Source: UBA7455 sp026713185
GTDB taxonomy: Bacteria > Pseudomonadota > Gammaproteobacteria > Pseudomonadales > Azotimanducaceae
DNA length: 64,000 nucleotides
Direction: 5' to 3'
Assembly: GCA_963665785.1 (NCBI GenBank)
Contig: OY762456.1
Span: 496,001-560,000, forward strand
Under the pieces are notes generated by a model that had not been told where the DNA came from, did no database searches, and was given only the letters and a program-made list of their open reading frames with translations. The translations under genes and the position numbers were made by a program. The number at the start of each line of letters is the position of its first letter. The first letter of the stretch is position 1. Positions 1 through 9,203 of this stretch are shown here, in pieces.

Positions 1-2
1 TT

Positions 3-656
3 CCGGAGGGGTTGGAAGATAGCGAAGGAACAGAAGAAGGAACAGAAGAAGGAACAGAAGGAACCGGAGAAAGCGAAGGAACCGTCCTGACGGAAACAGA
101 TAATCTGAATGTCATTCTGGTCGCGGACACCGACATCCTCACTGACAGGTTGTGGGTTCAGGTACAGGAATTCTTCGGGCAGAGAATTGCCAGCCCCTGG
201 GCAAATAATGGAGATATGGTGATCAACGCGTTGGATAATCTCTCCGGTGACGCATCGTTGATCAGCATACGTTCCAGAGGCAGGTTTTCCCGGCCCTTTG
301 ATGTGGTGCAGGATTTACGCCGTGAAGCGGAGGCCAGTTACCTGGAAAAAGCCAATGATCTGCAGGCGCGGTTGATGGAGACGGAACAGAAACTGAGTGA
401 TCTCGAGTCCAGTCAGAGCGAAAACAACCTGCTGGTATTGACCCCGGAACAGGAAGAAGCACTGGTTCTGTTTCAACAGGAGAAATTGGAGATACGCAGG
501 CAGTTAAGAGAAGTAAGACATCAGCTGGACAGCGATATTGAGGTTCTGGGTTCCACTCTGAAATTCCTGAATATTGCGCTGATTCCGATTCTGATGACCC
601 TGATATTGCTTGTTGTGAATTATATTCGTGTGAATCGTCGACAGGAGATGTCATAG
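3..656 (+). CDS. GldG-like ABC transport auxiliary protein, C-terminal part
   Basis: The frame is open to the left edge, so this is the end of a longer gene. What remains is a Glu/Gly/Thr-rich linker, a globular segment ending in a Q/E-rich predicted coiled coil (roughly residues 105-175), and one C-terminal membrane helix near residues 190-208 followed by a short basic tail. This layout fits the extracytoplasmic GldG-type subunit of an uncharacterised ABC exporter, which is commonly followed by a DUF4340 gene, as here. The stop codon overlaps the next GTG start (TAGTG), so the two are probably translated together. The family call rests on the C-terminal architecture and the neighbour only. 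Confidence 0.65.
   Translation, partial: PEGLEDSEGTEEGTEEGTEGTGESEGTVLTETDNLNVILVADTDILTDRLWVQVQEFFGQRIASPWANNGDMVINALDNLSGDASLISIRSRGRFSRPFDVVQDLRREAEASYLEKANDLQARLMETEQKLSDLESSQSENNLLVLTPEQEEALVLFQQEKLEIRRQLREVRHQLDSDIEVLGSTLKFLNIALIPILMTLILLVVNYIRVNRRQEMS
24..59 (+). repeat. 12-bp tandem repeat in the GldG-like gene
   Basis: Three perfect head-to-tail copies of GAAGGAACAGAA encode repeated Glu-Gly-Thr-Glu units of the acidic linker. Degenerate units continue to about position 81. Such in-frame repeats can vary in copy number without breaking the frame. Confidence 0.85.
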
Positions 657-1666
657 TGAATCAAAAGGTTGTTTTGATACTGGTTATTATTATTGCCGTC
701 ATGGGCGCGATTGCCATGTTTGTGGCAAAAGATGAGCCGGCGACAAACGGTCCTGTGGCATTGTTTCCCGGCATCAATATTGCTGAACTCGATCAGATAG
801 AAATGAAATCCCGGGGCAATACCGTAACCCTGGCCCTGGAGGACAGCCAGTGGCGTGTCCAGGAGAAAGCGGGTTATCCCGCGGACACCAGTGATTTGTC
901 AGAACTGGTCAATCAACTGGGTAAGGCAAAACTACAGGAGAAGAAGACCTCGCGACCGGAGAATTTTGCCCGGCTCGGAGTGGATGATATTGAGCAGGCC
1001 GACAGCGAAGCCATACTGGTAACCCTGACTGTAGGAGATGAGCAATATGCCGTGCTGGTGGGTGACACTTCATCCGCCAGAAGGGGAAGCTATATCCGCA
1101 AGCCGGGTGATGATCAGGTTTGGCTGATCGACAAATCCCTGGTGATTGACAGGGAAAGCAGTGACTGGGTTGAGCCTGTCATCATCGATGTGGAAGCCGA
1201 AGACGTATCGGACGTAAAGTTTTTGACCTCAGGTAATGAATTGACGTTTCTACGGGGTGAAGATGGCGAATTCAGTTTTCAGGAATTGCCCGCGGACCGC
1301 ACACTGAAGTACCCCACGATCATCAACGAACCCGCCCGGGCCCTGGTTAAAGTAAGACTGGAAGACGTGGAACTGCACAACCCGGAGCGTTGGCAGGAAC
1401 CGGACACGGCCTTGTTTACACTCAAAAACGGGACCGTGGTTACCGTTCAGGGCGTGACTGAAGAGGGTGCGGAGGAAGACGAAAAGAATCACTGGATTCA
1501 TTTCAGTGTCTCACCCAGTGAAGGGGATACTACGGAATATGGTGACCTGAACTCCTGGGATTACAGGGTTACCAGTTATATATTCGATGATTTTGTCAAA
1601 ACCATGGAAGATGTGCTGGCGGAAGAAACTACTGAGGAAGAGGTGGAAACCTCTACTGAGCAGTAA
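656..1666 (+). CDS. DUF4340 domain-containing protein
   Basis: This 336-residue protein begins at a GTG overlapping the upstream stop. It has an N-terminal membrane anchor (about residues 5-24), then a long extracytoplasmic region with the DUF4340 pattern, including a 'LGVDD' turn, a 'VLVGDTSSARRGSYIR' segment and an aspartate-rich middle. The tail is Glu/Thr rich. DUF4340 proteins are typically encoded just after GldF/GldG-type ABC transporter genes, and their biochemical role is not established. I infer an envelope protein working with the upstream transporter. Confidence 0.75.
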   Translation: MNQKVVLILVIIIAVMGAIAMFVAKDEPATNGPVALFPGINIAELDQIEMKSRGNTVTLALEDSQWRVQEKAGYPADTSDLSELVNQLGKAKLQEKKTSRPENFARLGVDDIEQADSEAILVTLTVGDEQYAVLVGDTSSARRGSYIRKPGDDQVWLIDKSLVIDRESSDWVEPVIIDVEAEDVSDVKFLTSGNELTFLRGEDGEFSFQELPADRTLKYPTIINEPARALVKVRLEDVELHNPERWQEPDTALFTLKNGTVVTVQGVTEEGAEEDEKNHWIHFSVSPSEGDTTEYGDLNSWDYRVTSYIFDDFVKTMEDVLAEETTEEEVETSTEQ

Positions 1667-1706
1667 CGCCAGTGGACCAGTAACGCTACGGCCCAGGCTC
1701 TTTCCT

Positions 1707-1928
1707 TCAGGTTTCGAGGATGGCGACCACCTGATCTTCTTCTACGGCATCCTCTTCTCTGACCAGGATCTGGGCGACGGTCCCGCTGCACTCCGCCTCT
1801 ACGGGGATTTCCATTTTCATTGACTCGATGATCATCAACACATGACCCGCGCCGACCTGGTCGCCTACACTGGATTCGATTTTCCAGACATTGCCGGTGA
1901 CTTCCGACGTTACTTCAATTCTGCTCAT
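1707..1928 (-). CDS. Stand-alone biotin/lipoyl carrier domain protein
   Basis: This 73-residue protein consists only of a biotinyl domain. The hallmark 'ESMKMEIP' lies near residues 35-42, and its central lysine is the expected biotinylation site. The flanking glycine/valine hammerhead pattern ('GDQVGAGHVLMIIESMKME' and 'EDAVEEDQVVAILET') is complete. Full-length BccP (AccB) proteins are about twice as long, so this resembles the short carrier subunits used with acyl-CoA carboxylases or decarboxylases. No carboxylase gene lies next to it, so its partner is unknown. It converges on the DUF4340 gene. Confidence 0.85.
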   Translation of the reverse strand: MSRIEVTSEVTGNVWKIESSVGDQVGAGHVLMIIESMKMEIPVEAECSGTVAQILVREEDAVEEDQVVAILET

Positions 1929-2304
1929 GGTTTATTCATTTCCGTTGCTGTACGTTCGGTGCTAACTTATTGAAAATAATGTATATTTATCGTGGTTTCC
2001 AACTATCGGGTACTGAGCGTAACGTGTTTAAGACCCCGATGCAACAAAACAACAATTCACTGCTTGCGGATAGACACATTAAATCCACAGCAACGTGCAC
2101 CCGTCTTGTGGAAATTAAATATACAAGACAATTAGAGCTAAGGGGTGCGCCGAAACCGGGCGACAGGGTGCTTCTCCGGAAGTCTGCAATTTTCGATTGA
2201 CATTGACAGTTCAACCGGGCTTAGTTACCAGCAATGCAACAGTTACCAAAGCACTACCGTTACCATCGAGAACAAGTTATGGCAGTGTATAGAGTACCTG
2301 CAGG
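1929..2304. other. 376-bp intergenic region
   Basis: This divergent gap separates the biotinyl carrier gene from the ZIP transporter gene and must hold both promoters. Tandem TTGACA-like hexamers occur around 2198-2210, but no convincing -10 partner is visible. I see no RNA gene or terminator. Confidence 0.4.
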
Positions 2305-3153
2305 ATGGGAGAGAGGACAACGCCATTGAGTGTCTCTCCGCCGGTGCTGCTGGTCGCATATTCGGTTGCCGTGTTCGTGGCGTCGGTGATTGGCGGGCGA
2401 TTGTCCGAGTACGGCGCGATGACGCACATGCGCACGCAGGTGGTGATGAGCCTTGTCTCCGGCTTCCTCCTGGGTATTGCCCTGTTCCATCTCCTGCCAC
2501 ACAGTCTCGAGCGGATTCCAGACCCGGAGGGGGTGGAAACGGTGATGTTGTGGTTGGTGCTCGGTATGATCGCCATGATCGTGCTGTTGCGGGCGTTCCC
2601 TTTCCACCAGCACGACTTCAGCGCTGAAGCTGGCATGCACGGGCACGACCGGTCCAACAGTCGTGGGCTGGTGGGGATCGCACTTGGACTGAGCCTGCAT
2701 GCGGTGACCGAAGGGATTGCCCTGGGGGCGAGCGTACGCATCGGTCTGACGGAAGGGGGACTACTGCCAGGACTCGGCGTCTGCTTCGCCATCCTGCTGC
2801 ACAAACCGCTGGATGCGTTTTCGATCACCGGTATGATGAAACACCATGGCAAAGAACACAGGGTCCGGCTCGCGGCCAATGTAGGCTATGCTCTGATCTG
2901 TCCTCTGGCAGCGGTGTCGAGTTACCTCGGCGCGGGGATGCTCGGCGCCGTGGCGGAGGGTTCGGTGCTCGGATACGGGCTTGCGTTCGCCGCGGGCGCA
3001 TTTCTGTGTATCGCACTCAGCGACCTCCTGCCGGAAGTCCATTTCCACAGTCACGACCGCGGCAAGCTTCTGCTTGCGCTCCTGTTGGGGACCGCACTTG
3101 CGTACGCGCTTTACTTCGTCGAAGAGACGGCGGTTCACGCCGCGCACAACTGA
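2305..3153 (+). CDS. ZIP-family metal cation transporter
   Basis: This 282-residue polytopic inner-membrane protein has about eight hydrophobic segments. The signature of ZIP transporters is visible in 'LGLSLHAVTEGIALGASV' (conserved His and Glu of the metal site), with a second intramembrane 'CFAILLHKPLDAFSI' helix. Short histidine-rich loops ('FPFHQHDF', 'HGHD', 'HFHSHD') lie between helices, as expected for zinc or other divalent-metal uptake. Substrate and direction are inferred from the family. The ATG at 2305 has only a weak upstream purine stretch, so a start slightly downstream is possible. Confidence 0.85.
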   Translation: MGERTTPLSVSPPVLLVAYSVAVFVASVIGGRLSEYGAMTHMRTQVVMSLVSGFLLGIALFHLLPHSLERIPDPEGVETVMLWLVLGMIAMIVLLRAFPFHQHDFSAEAGMHGHDRSNSRGLVGIALGLSLHAVTEGIALGASVRIGLTEGGLLPGLGVCFAILLHKPLDAFSITGMMKHHGKEHRVRLAANVGYALICPLAAVSSYLGAGMLGAVAEGSVLGYGLAFAAGAFLCIALSDLLPEVHFHSHDRGKLLLALLLGTALAYALYFVEETAVHAAHN

Positions 3154-3243
3154 AGGACGCACTGCTTACCCTACCCTAAATTAAACAAGTGGGTTTGATA
3201 CGCCACCTGATCATGATTTCATGAAGAAAACACAATATCGCGA

Positions 3244-3275
3244 GCCTTTAAGGAGTTTGCCATTGGGATGCCTTG
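3244..3275 (+). repeat. 32-bp direct repeat, left copy
   Basis: This segment matches 5214-5245 at 30 of 32 positions, including an uninterrupted 22-bp identity. The two copies bracket the Fic gene and folK. It lies in an AT-rich gap (3154-3439) that otherwise shows no gene. Confidence 0.75.
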
Positions 3276-3439
3276 CAGTTCAGTCTCATTACTCACTCCG
3301 AATCAAAAATTTACTTTATATTACACATATAAATAATATAACTAATCAGTTAACTCTATATCTCGTATTTAAATAATACAAGTAGTAATATTGTCCCATA
3401 TTTTCATTTTGAGAGTTTAAGATCCATTTCGGAGTTCTT

Positions 3440-4597
3440 ATGTCAGAGTCAAACAAAATGGGGCGAAGTGGTTATTTTCGGTACATGTCTGCGGGGTATA
3501 GGGCGTTCTACCCAGTATCGTTGCCACCAACACCATCTATTGTAATAGAGGGTGACTTGCAGCAGCTTCTTTCGGAGGCCGATCGAGCCATAGGCGCGCT
3601 GAATATAATTTGCAGCGTTCTGCCTAATCCAGATTTGTTAGTGGGGATGTTTATATATAAGGAAGCTTTGCTTAGCTCGCAGATAGAAGGTACCCAATCG
3701 TCACTGGTGGATGTACTTGGGATAGAGAAAGATAGCGTACCAACATCAGATGTAGGGGAAGTTTTGAATTATGTAGCCGCTATGCGACATGGCATGCAGC
3801 GCATACAAAATGGGGAGTTGCCCTTGTGTGGTCGATTGCTGAAAGAACTACATCTTAAATTGATGGCAGAGGTAAGAGGTGGCAGCCCCAATCTCACCCC
3901 TGGAGAGTTTCGCACAATGCAGAATTGGGTTGGTGGCAATAGCCCGACTAATGCGCGCTTCGTACCTCCACCGGCTAATGAGCTGGGATCAATGTTTGGA
4001 GAGCTTGAGAAGTACTTCCATGTTGAAGATCATACGCCGCCATTGGTGCAGTGTGCACTGATTCACTACCAGTTTGAAACCTTGCACCCCTTCAATGATG
4101 GTAATGGTCGTTTGGGACGTTTGTTGATCAGCCTGTTCCTGCTGAACCGAGGTTTATTGAATCAGCCCGTGTTATATCTCAGCGCTTACCTGAAAATGCA
4201 TCAGCAGGAATACTATGATCGCCTTCAGCAAGTGCGTACCGATGGTAGCTATGAAAAGTGGCTATCTTTTTTTCTGGAAGGCATAGTGATTGTCAGTCGA
4301 ATGGTCATTTCAACTACCTCTCGGATTCAAATGCTGGAGCGTAAGCATATTGATGATGTAGTTGCTGCAGGAGCTGGCAAAAGAGGGGTTGACTTTATTC
4401 GTGTTCTGTTACAACAGCCTGTTATCCAGATAAAAGATATTGTAAGACTCTTGAATGTCTCTTACACCAAAGCAAATAATTTGAAAACGTTAGCTGAAGA
4501 TCTGGGTATTCTGAAACAAATCAGCCAAGGCAAACGAAATCGAAAATATAGTTATCATGAGTATATTGAAATACTGGATGAGGGGACCGATATTTAA
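3440..4597 (+). CDS. Fic family protein (protein AMPylase), class II
   Basis: The 385-residue protein has the complete Fic motif HPFNDGNGRLGR near residues 216-227. The catalytic histidine and phosphate-binding loop are intact, so it should transfer AMP or a related group to a protein hydroxyl. An N-terminal inhibitory helix with the [S/T]xxxE[G/N] pattern ('SSQIEG', about residues 79-84) marks a self-inhibited class II Fic protein. The C-terminus ('KDIVRLLNVSYTKANNLKTL') looks like a winged-helix DNA-binding domain. An AT-rich upstream gap and flanking 32-bp repeats suggest an accessory gene. The target is unknown. Confidence 0.93.
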   Translation: MSESNKMGRSGYFRYMSAGYRAFYPVSLPPTPSIVIEGDLQQLLSEADRAIGALNIICSVLPNPDLLVGMFIYKEALLSSQIEGTQSSLVDVLGIEKDSVPTSDVGEVLNYVAAMRHGMQRIQNGELPLCGRLLKELHLKLMAEVRGGSPNLTPGEFRTMQNWVGGNSPTNARFVPPPANELGSMFGELEKYFHVEDHTPPLVQCALIHYQFETLHPFNDGNGRLGRLLISLFLLNRGLLNQPVLYLSAYLKMHQQEYYDRLQQVRTDGSYEKWLSFFLEGIVIVSRMVISTTSRIQMLERKHIDDVVAAGAGKRGVDFIRVLLQQPVIQIKDIVRLLNVSYTKANNLKTLAEDLGILKQISQGKRNRKYSYHEYIEILDEGTDI

Positions 4598-4641
4598 TTT
4601 TCAAACTTAATCCTCTTTAAATATGGACCACGCTCTATCAC

Positions 4642-5187
4642 ATGAAGAATACACAAAGTCATGAGTCTGATCTGACGAGAGTCTACATCGCTCTGGGCTC
4701 GAATATTGGGGATGGCGCCGCACAGCTCAGGAGCGCACTGCAGTCAATCAGGTCTCTTGCCAGTGGTGATATCAAGGGATCATCCCTGTGGAGGTCCGAA
4801 CCCGTAGATTTACCAGAGGGTTCAAACTGGTTCACCAATGCCGTAGTGAGTTTCAAGACTCATATCGCAGTAGAAGAACTCCTCGACCGGCTGCAGACGA
4901 TAGAACGCGATCATGGCCGCGCCGCTGATCACGAGGCAGGGAAGTCGAGAACTCTCGATCTGGATATCATCAGTTACGGTGACAGAATTCTCAGCACACC
5001 AGCGTTGCAACTGCCGCATCCCCGTGCGGGTTCCAGACTATTCGTTCTTCTGCCACTGGCAGAAATTGCCCCCGATTATCGATTCCCCGGCAGTACCATC
5101 GATCTCACGACGTTGTTGCGGCAGGCGCCTGTGATGCAGGTGGAGAAACTGCCGGAAGTGTTGTGCTACAACAACCTGGAATCATGA
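4642..5187 (+). CDS. folK: 2-amino-4-hydroxy-6-hydroxymethyldihydropteridine diphosphokinase (HPPK)
   Basis: HPPK transfers pyrophosphate from ATP to 6-hydroxymethyl-7,8-dihydropterin in folate synthesis in the cytoplasm. The family start 'VYIALGSNIGD' and the signature 'RTLDLDIISYGD' (metal-binding Asp pair) are present, as is the late 'LPHPRAGSRLFVLLPLAEI' segment. The 181-residue length is normal. It begins 44 bp after the Fic stop, but the Fic gene looks inserted, so a shared function is unlikely. No other folate gene lies in the window. Confidence 0.95.
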   Translation: MKNTQSHESDLTRVYIALGSNIGDGAAQLRSALQSIRSLASGDIKGSSLWRSEPVDLPEGSNWFTNAVVSFKTHIAVEELLDRLQTIERDHGRAADHEAGKSRTLDLDIISYGDRILSTPALQLPHPRAGSRLFVLLPLAEIAPDYRFPGSTIDLTTLLRQAPVMQVEKLPEVLCYNNLES

Positions 5188-5213
5188 TCCTGCCAGTAGT
5201 TGTCACGCAGCCT

Positions 5214-5245
5214 GCCTTTAATAAGTTTGCCATTGGGATGCCTTG
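5214..5245 (+). repeat. 32-bp direct repeat, right copy
   Basis: This is the partner of 3244-3275, with two mismatches over 32 bp. Here it forms the 3' end of the small leftward reading frame 5218-5427, so the left copy may be a leftover end of a related small gene. Confidence 0.75.
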
Positions 5246-5427
5246 GGAGGCATGTGCGCTGTAGAGTTTTTCAGGAGTTTTTCGGCCACTTCTGGGCTAC
5301 AGTCCAAGTATTTCCCACCCGATTTCAGATGTAGTCCCACCTCACAGCAGATGGTCATGCCGTCATCTGCCGGAAAGTCAGCGCAGGAACCTGAACCAGG
5401 GTAAAAACAAGTGAGAATATGAGCCAT
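5218..5427 (-). CDS. Hypothetical small protein (69 aa)
   Basis: I do not recognise this reading frame. It encodes a Cys-rich N-terminal half followed by a plausible helix 'SPEVAEKLLKN', and it ends inside the 32-bp repeat. It lies between folK and an insertion sequence, with no clear ribosome-binding site. It may be a genuine small gene or a remnant whose 3' end was copied elsewhere. Confidence 0.3.
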   Translation of the reverse strand: MAHILTCFYPGSGSCADFPADDGMTICCEVGLHLKSGGKYLDCSPEVAEKLLKNSTAHMPPKASQWQTY

Positions 5428-5557
5428 GAATGCGACATTCTGTCATTTACGAGACTGCGAAGCTGTCGTTTCTATGACGTGTTGGGTATTGAGACAGAGG
5501 CAATCCCGGCCAGAGTGCCGCTGATGTGCCTGTAGGATCGAAAGCTCAGCGCAGAGG

Positions 5558-7033
5558 CTATCCGGTATCCAGCAAGGGTACCGGCTTGACCAGGGAACGC
5601 ATCTGTTCCGGGCGGCCTTCTTGAACATGACCCAATGCCAGTGCCATCATGATCGCCATCGCCAGACCGACCCGTACCTGCATCTTCGCCTTGCCACGGA
5701 TGTAGTGATGCTCAAAGCCAAAGCTTTGATCTATGCGGCTGTTAATCCGTTCCAGCGCACTGCGCCGATGGTAACCTCGCCGCCAGGAAGGACTGTCATA
5801 AGGGGTGGGTGTAAAAATACGCCGATCCTGCTGCCCGATATTAATGCGCACAATACGACCATAATCGCCCGCTTTCGTACCCGCCTGCCGGTAGCACGCT
5901 TCCCGGCCAGCACACTTAAGCCCGTAAGCGGCGGCCGGACAACGATACTTCAATGTATTGCGCGTCGCTTCAAAACCCTGGAAGGCCAGCGGTCGCTGCT
6001 CTCCGGTCTCTGGGCAAACACAAAACACCTCCCCTTTTTCGCTATGTACGATGTTATCAGCACGGTCTGGATAGAGTGGCCGGGTAACGATGATCTCGGG
6101 GTTGTAGTCGGGGTCCTGTTTCTCTGCCTGCCAATGTTTAACGGTATCCACCAACGGCCGGATGTGGTTTTGATCCCACAAATCCTGTTTCAAGGCGGTA
6201 CTATCCAAGCCACGGTCTGCCGTGAAGTCCTGACAACGCTCTCCCAGTTCCGGGGTCTCGGTAAACAGGGTTTCCAGTTGCACCGCCAGTTCTTTGTTTT
6301 CCGAGCGGGACGCCTGCTGGATGCTGAACGCCACCGGGATTTCGTATGCAGTATCGGCAATCAGATGCAGACTATAACCAAACCAGGTCTTTATCTTCTG
6401 CCATGGCTTGCCGTCCTTCGACACCCCTTTGGTCTCATGCTTGCCCCAGTCCGCATCCGGGTCAGAGGTTTTCCCGGTCTTCTTATTCTTGCTCCCGGTA
6501 GCATGACTCGCAATCGCCTTACCGTCATACCCCAGGTGTTCACCAAAGTCCGGCAGTACGGTCATTAATTGTTGCCGCAACGTCGGTATCATGGCGGCGA
6601 TCAAACCTTGTTTCTGCTCCATCTTCAGTACCAGCTTCAGAAACCGGGAGAAGTTGTGACTATCCGGTATGGTAGAGCGCTGCGGTTGGCTCACAAAGTT
6701 CACCCTGAGCACACCATCGACACGTTCGAGAACTTTTTTGGGCGGACTTTGCAGCGGCGTCGGGTCGAACTCGCAGAGCGTCAGCAAGGCCGGGTTGCGC
6801 CGCAGTTCGCGCAACAAGGATTCGATGCTCTCGTGTTGAAAGACAACACCGGCGAGGAGTGCCCGCCACATGGTAGCAACGGGGAAGTCATTACGGCCAT
6901 GGCCGCGCATTTGCTGTAGAGCGGCGATGATATCCTGGTCGGGTAAGTACCGGAACACCAGTTCCAGGCGTTGGAGGTCGGGTAATGCCTCGACATTGTC
7001 CCATGAAAAGAGGATACTTTGTGTGGTCGCCAT
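5558..7033 (-). mobile_element. DDE transposase of an IS5/IS1182-like insertion sequence
   Basis: The approximately 491-residue transposase has a DUF772-type N-terminal domain ('LPDQDIIAALQQMRG', 'RALLAGVVFQHESIESLLRE') and a DDE nuclease core. Likely catalytic residues lie in 'LGYDGKAI', 'FTADRGLDSTALKQDLW' and 'RRSALERINSRIDQ'. The ATG at 7033 is preferred because the product then starts at the family-like 'MATTQSILFSWDN', although the frame stays open further upstream. The gene looks intact. I could not define terminal inverted repeats by eye in 5430-5557 or 7034-7140, so the element's exact ends are unknown. Confidence 0.85.
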
Positions 7034-7274
7034 GAATTGTCTTTCGTCGCAAATTGATAATGTTGGTTTATACCACATGGCGGCCATCTATGCAACATAA
7101 GTCATTGATATATTTAGATTATATTGATGACATAAAGGATCTTCAGAGCGCTATTGCAGCTTGGGGTGAAAATCCGGGAATTGACAGTTTGCCAGCCCGT
7201 CAACCCGCATTCTTTCGTTTTTTTGTGGGGTAAAGAGATCTGACCCTGCTCTGGAGACCAGTAGAATCAAGCCA

Positions 7275-8729
7275 TCATAGACAGCGTAAATGCCTCCTTG
7301 GCAGTTCTGCAATAAAATCGATTGACCGGGGGCACTTTGCATGTGAGAGACGCGCCCGGCAGAAACTGATCAGTGAGGTTTCCATGGCGCCGGAGGCTTT
7401 CTCCGGGTCGATCAGTTGTACCACTGCTTTGACTTCCTCACCAAATTCAGCATTCGGGACGCCGAACACGGCGACATCGTAAACAGCCCAATGTGTGATC
7501 AACAGATCCTCGATCTCCTGCGGATAGATATTGACACCACCCGAAATAATCATGAATGACAGGCGATCTTTCAGGTACAGGTAACCGTCCTCATCCAGGT
7601 AGCCGATGTCGCCCAGTGTCGACCACCCTTGTTTTACCTTTGCCTGTCGTGTTTTTTCCGGGTCCTTGTAATAACTGAAATCGGAACCGTTGGCGAAGTA
7701 GATAATCCCGGTTTCGTTTGTCGGCAATTCGTTGCCGTCCTCGTCCAGAATATGGATTTCACCATGGATGGCTTTACCAACGCTGCCTTTGTGGCGCAAC
7801 CATTGTTCGGTGGTGATTGTAGTCTGGCCGTTGGCTTCGGTGCCGCTGTAATACTCGTACAGCGTTGGACCCCACCAGTCGATCATCTGTTCCTTGACCG
7901 CAACGGGACAGGGAGCAGCGGCATGAATGGCATACTTCATCGTTGAAGTGTCATAGGAACGCCTTACCTCCTCCGGTAGCTGGAGTAACCGGACAAACAT
8001 CGTGGGGACCCACTGGCAGTGGGTAATACCATGCTCCTGTATCAGTGACAATGCGGTTTCCGCATCAAATTTTTCCATGATGATAGAGGTGCCACCGAGC
8101 CGGGTAACCATGAGGTTGTACCGGATGGGCGCAGAATGGTACAGCGGTGCGGTGGACAGGTAACGCACATTACTGTCCATACCGTGTAGTTTGATCCGGG
8201 TCTCGACGAGACTGGTAATCGTTCCCGGTTCTGCGTGAACCAGCGGTAAACGTACACCCTTGGGTTTTCCGGTTGTGCCTGATGAGTAGATCATTTCGGC
8301 GCCTTCCTGCTCGTCCGGGACAGGAATTACGGGTAAGTCCTGCGTCAATTCCTCCCAGTCTTCCAACAGCAATACCCTGGCGGCAATATTCCCGGTATCA
8401 ACTCTGGAGACAAGTTCACCGTTGGTAATCAGCAGTCCAGCGTCGGAATTATTGACTATGTATTCAATTTCGTCTTTCTGGAACAACACGCTGATCGGAG
8501 TGTAATACAAGCCGGAACGCTGCGCTGCCCAGACGATTTGCAGATACTGGATAACATTGGGCAGTAGAATGGTGATGCCATCACCAGGGTTCAGACCAAG
8601 ATGACGGAAGAGATGCGCCGCCTGGTTTGACAGGCAATCGAGTTCTGCGTAGGTAACAGACTCACCCGTTCCCGCCATCATGCAGGCTGTTTTATCTGGT
8701 CGAACCTGATGGTGGTAACCAGGATACAT
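7275..8729 (-). CDS. AMP-binding acyl-CoA ligase, 3'-truncated
   Basis: This ANL-superfamily adenylating enzyme starts 'MYPGYHHQVRPDKTACMMAG', typical of the family. It carries the phosphate loop 'YSSGTTGKPKGV', the 'YYSGTEANG' adenine motif and the hinge region 'GDIGYLDEDGYLYLKDR'. It should activate a carboxylate to an acyl-CoA. The end is abnormal: after 'SIDFIAELPR' the usual '(T/L)PTGK' loop with the catalytic lysine is replaced by 'RHLRCL' and a stop. No other frame in the next 100 bp restores it. The gene therefore appears to have lost its 3' end, next to an insertion sequence, and is probably impaired. Confidence 0.85.
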   Translation of the reverse strand: MYPGYHHQVRPDKTACMMAGTGESVTYAELDCLSNQAAHLFRHLGLNPGDGITILLPNVIQYLQIVWAAQRSGLYYTPISVLFQKDEIEYIVNNSDAGLLITNGELVSRVDTGNIAARVLLLEDWEELTQDLPVIPVPDEQEGAEMIYSSGTTGKPKGVRLPLVHAEPGTITSLVETRIKLHGMDSNVRYLSTAPLYHSAPIRYNLMVTRLGGTSIIMEKFDAETALSLIQEHGITHCQWVPTMFVRLLQLPEEVRRSYDTSTMKYAIHAAAPCPVAVKEQMIDWWGPTLYEYYSGTEANGQTTITTEQWLRHKGSVGKAIHGEIHILDEDGNELPTNETGIIYFANGSDFSYYKDPEKTRQAKVKQGWSTLGDIGYLDEDGYLYLKDRLSFMIISGGVNIYPQEIEDLLITHWAVYDVAVFGVPNAEFGEEVKAVVQLIDPEKASGAMETSLISFCRARLSHAKCPRSIDFIAELPRRHLRCL

Positions 8730-8741
8730 GTCAGCAGGCTG

Positions 8742-9074
8742 TCAGGAATCTTTGCCTTTGGGTTTGAAAGCCGGCATGGGAAACGGTGCAATGTTACCGC
8801 CTTTGGCTTCACTGATTTTACCTATGCCTTCTTTGTCCACCTCGTCAATTCTGGCTACTGAGTGAATGGGAATATAGCTTCGATTGACACCTTCGAATTC
8901 GGACTTCAGGCGTTCTTCGCTTGGATCAACCAACATTTGAGACCGTTCTCCAAATACCAGTTCTTCAATCTCAATAAATCCATAAACATCAGACTGGTAT
9001 ATCTGACGGGCATAGACTTCATAGATCTGGCCCATATTGAAGAATATAATTTTGTAGATGGGCGTTTTAGGCAT
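8742..9074 (-). CDS. DUF1820 family protein
   Basis: This approximately 110-residue soluble protein has the DUF1820 pattern 'PIYKIIFFNMGQIYEVYAR', 'FIEIEELVFGE', 'EERLKSEFEGVNRSYIPIHS'. The function of this family is unknown. DUF1820 genes commonly lie beside miaB and phoH in gammaproteobacteria, as here. The ATG at 9074 is chosen because AAGGTGA stands at a good distance upstream. The alternative GTG at 9089 has no usable ribosome-binding site. Confidence 0.85.
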   Translation of the reverse strand: MPKTPIYKIIFFNMGQIYEVYARQIYQSDVYGFIEIEELVFGERSQMLVDPSEERLKSEFEGVNRSYIPIHSVARIDEVDKEGIGKISEAKGGNIAPFPMPAFKPKGKDS

Positions 9075-9153
9075 CGTGTTTTGGCTCACCTTGTTTGTTT
9101 TCCAATGTCCAATATGGGAGTGTTCCCGGCATTTTTCAAGTGTTAATGGGCGC

Positions 9154-9182
9154 TATCGAATCATCGGCCAGACGCCTATAAT
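9154..9182 (+). promoter_or_regulatory. Possible sigma-70 promoter of the miaB operon
   Basis: A perfect TATAAT stands at 9177-9182, just ahead of miaB in the divergent gap with DUF1820. The -35 hexamer at 17-bp spacing (TATCGA) is poor. If used, transcription would start about 15 bases before the miaB start, leaving a very short leader. Confidence 0.35.
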
Positions 9183-9203
9183 ACGCTCTTTACATCTTTG
9201 GTA

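Noticed and set aside
2145..2879. Several overlapping frames around the start of the ZIP transporter on both strands
   Set aside because: Only the frame 2305-3153 has membrane helices and metal-site motifs. The others are its shadows.
5621..6568. A 315-residue rightward frame opposite the insertion-sequence transposase
   Set aside because: It is the antisense shadow of a clear DDE transposase and has no recognisable domain.
5430..7140. Terminal inverted repeats of the IS5/IS1182-like element
   Set aside because: Only a weak TGTCAT match was found between the flanks, too short to define the ends.
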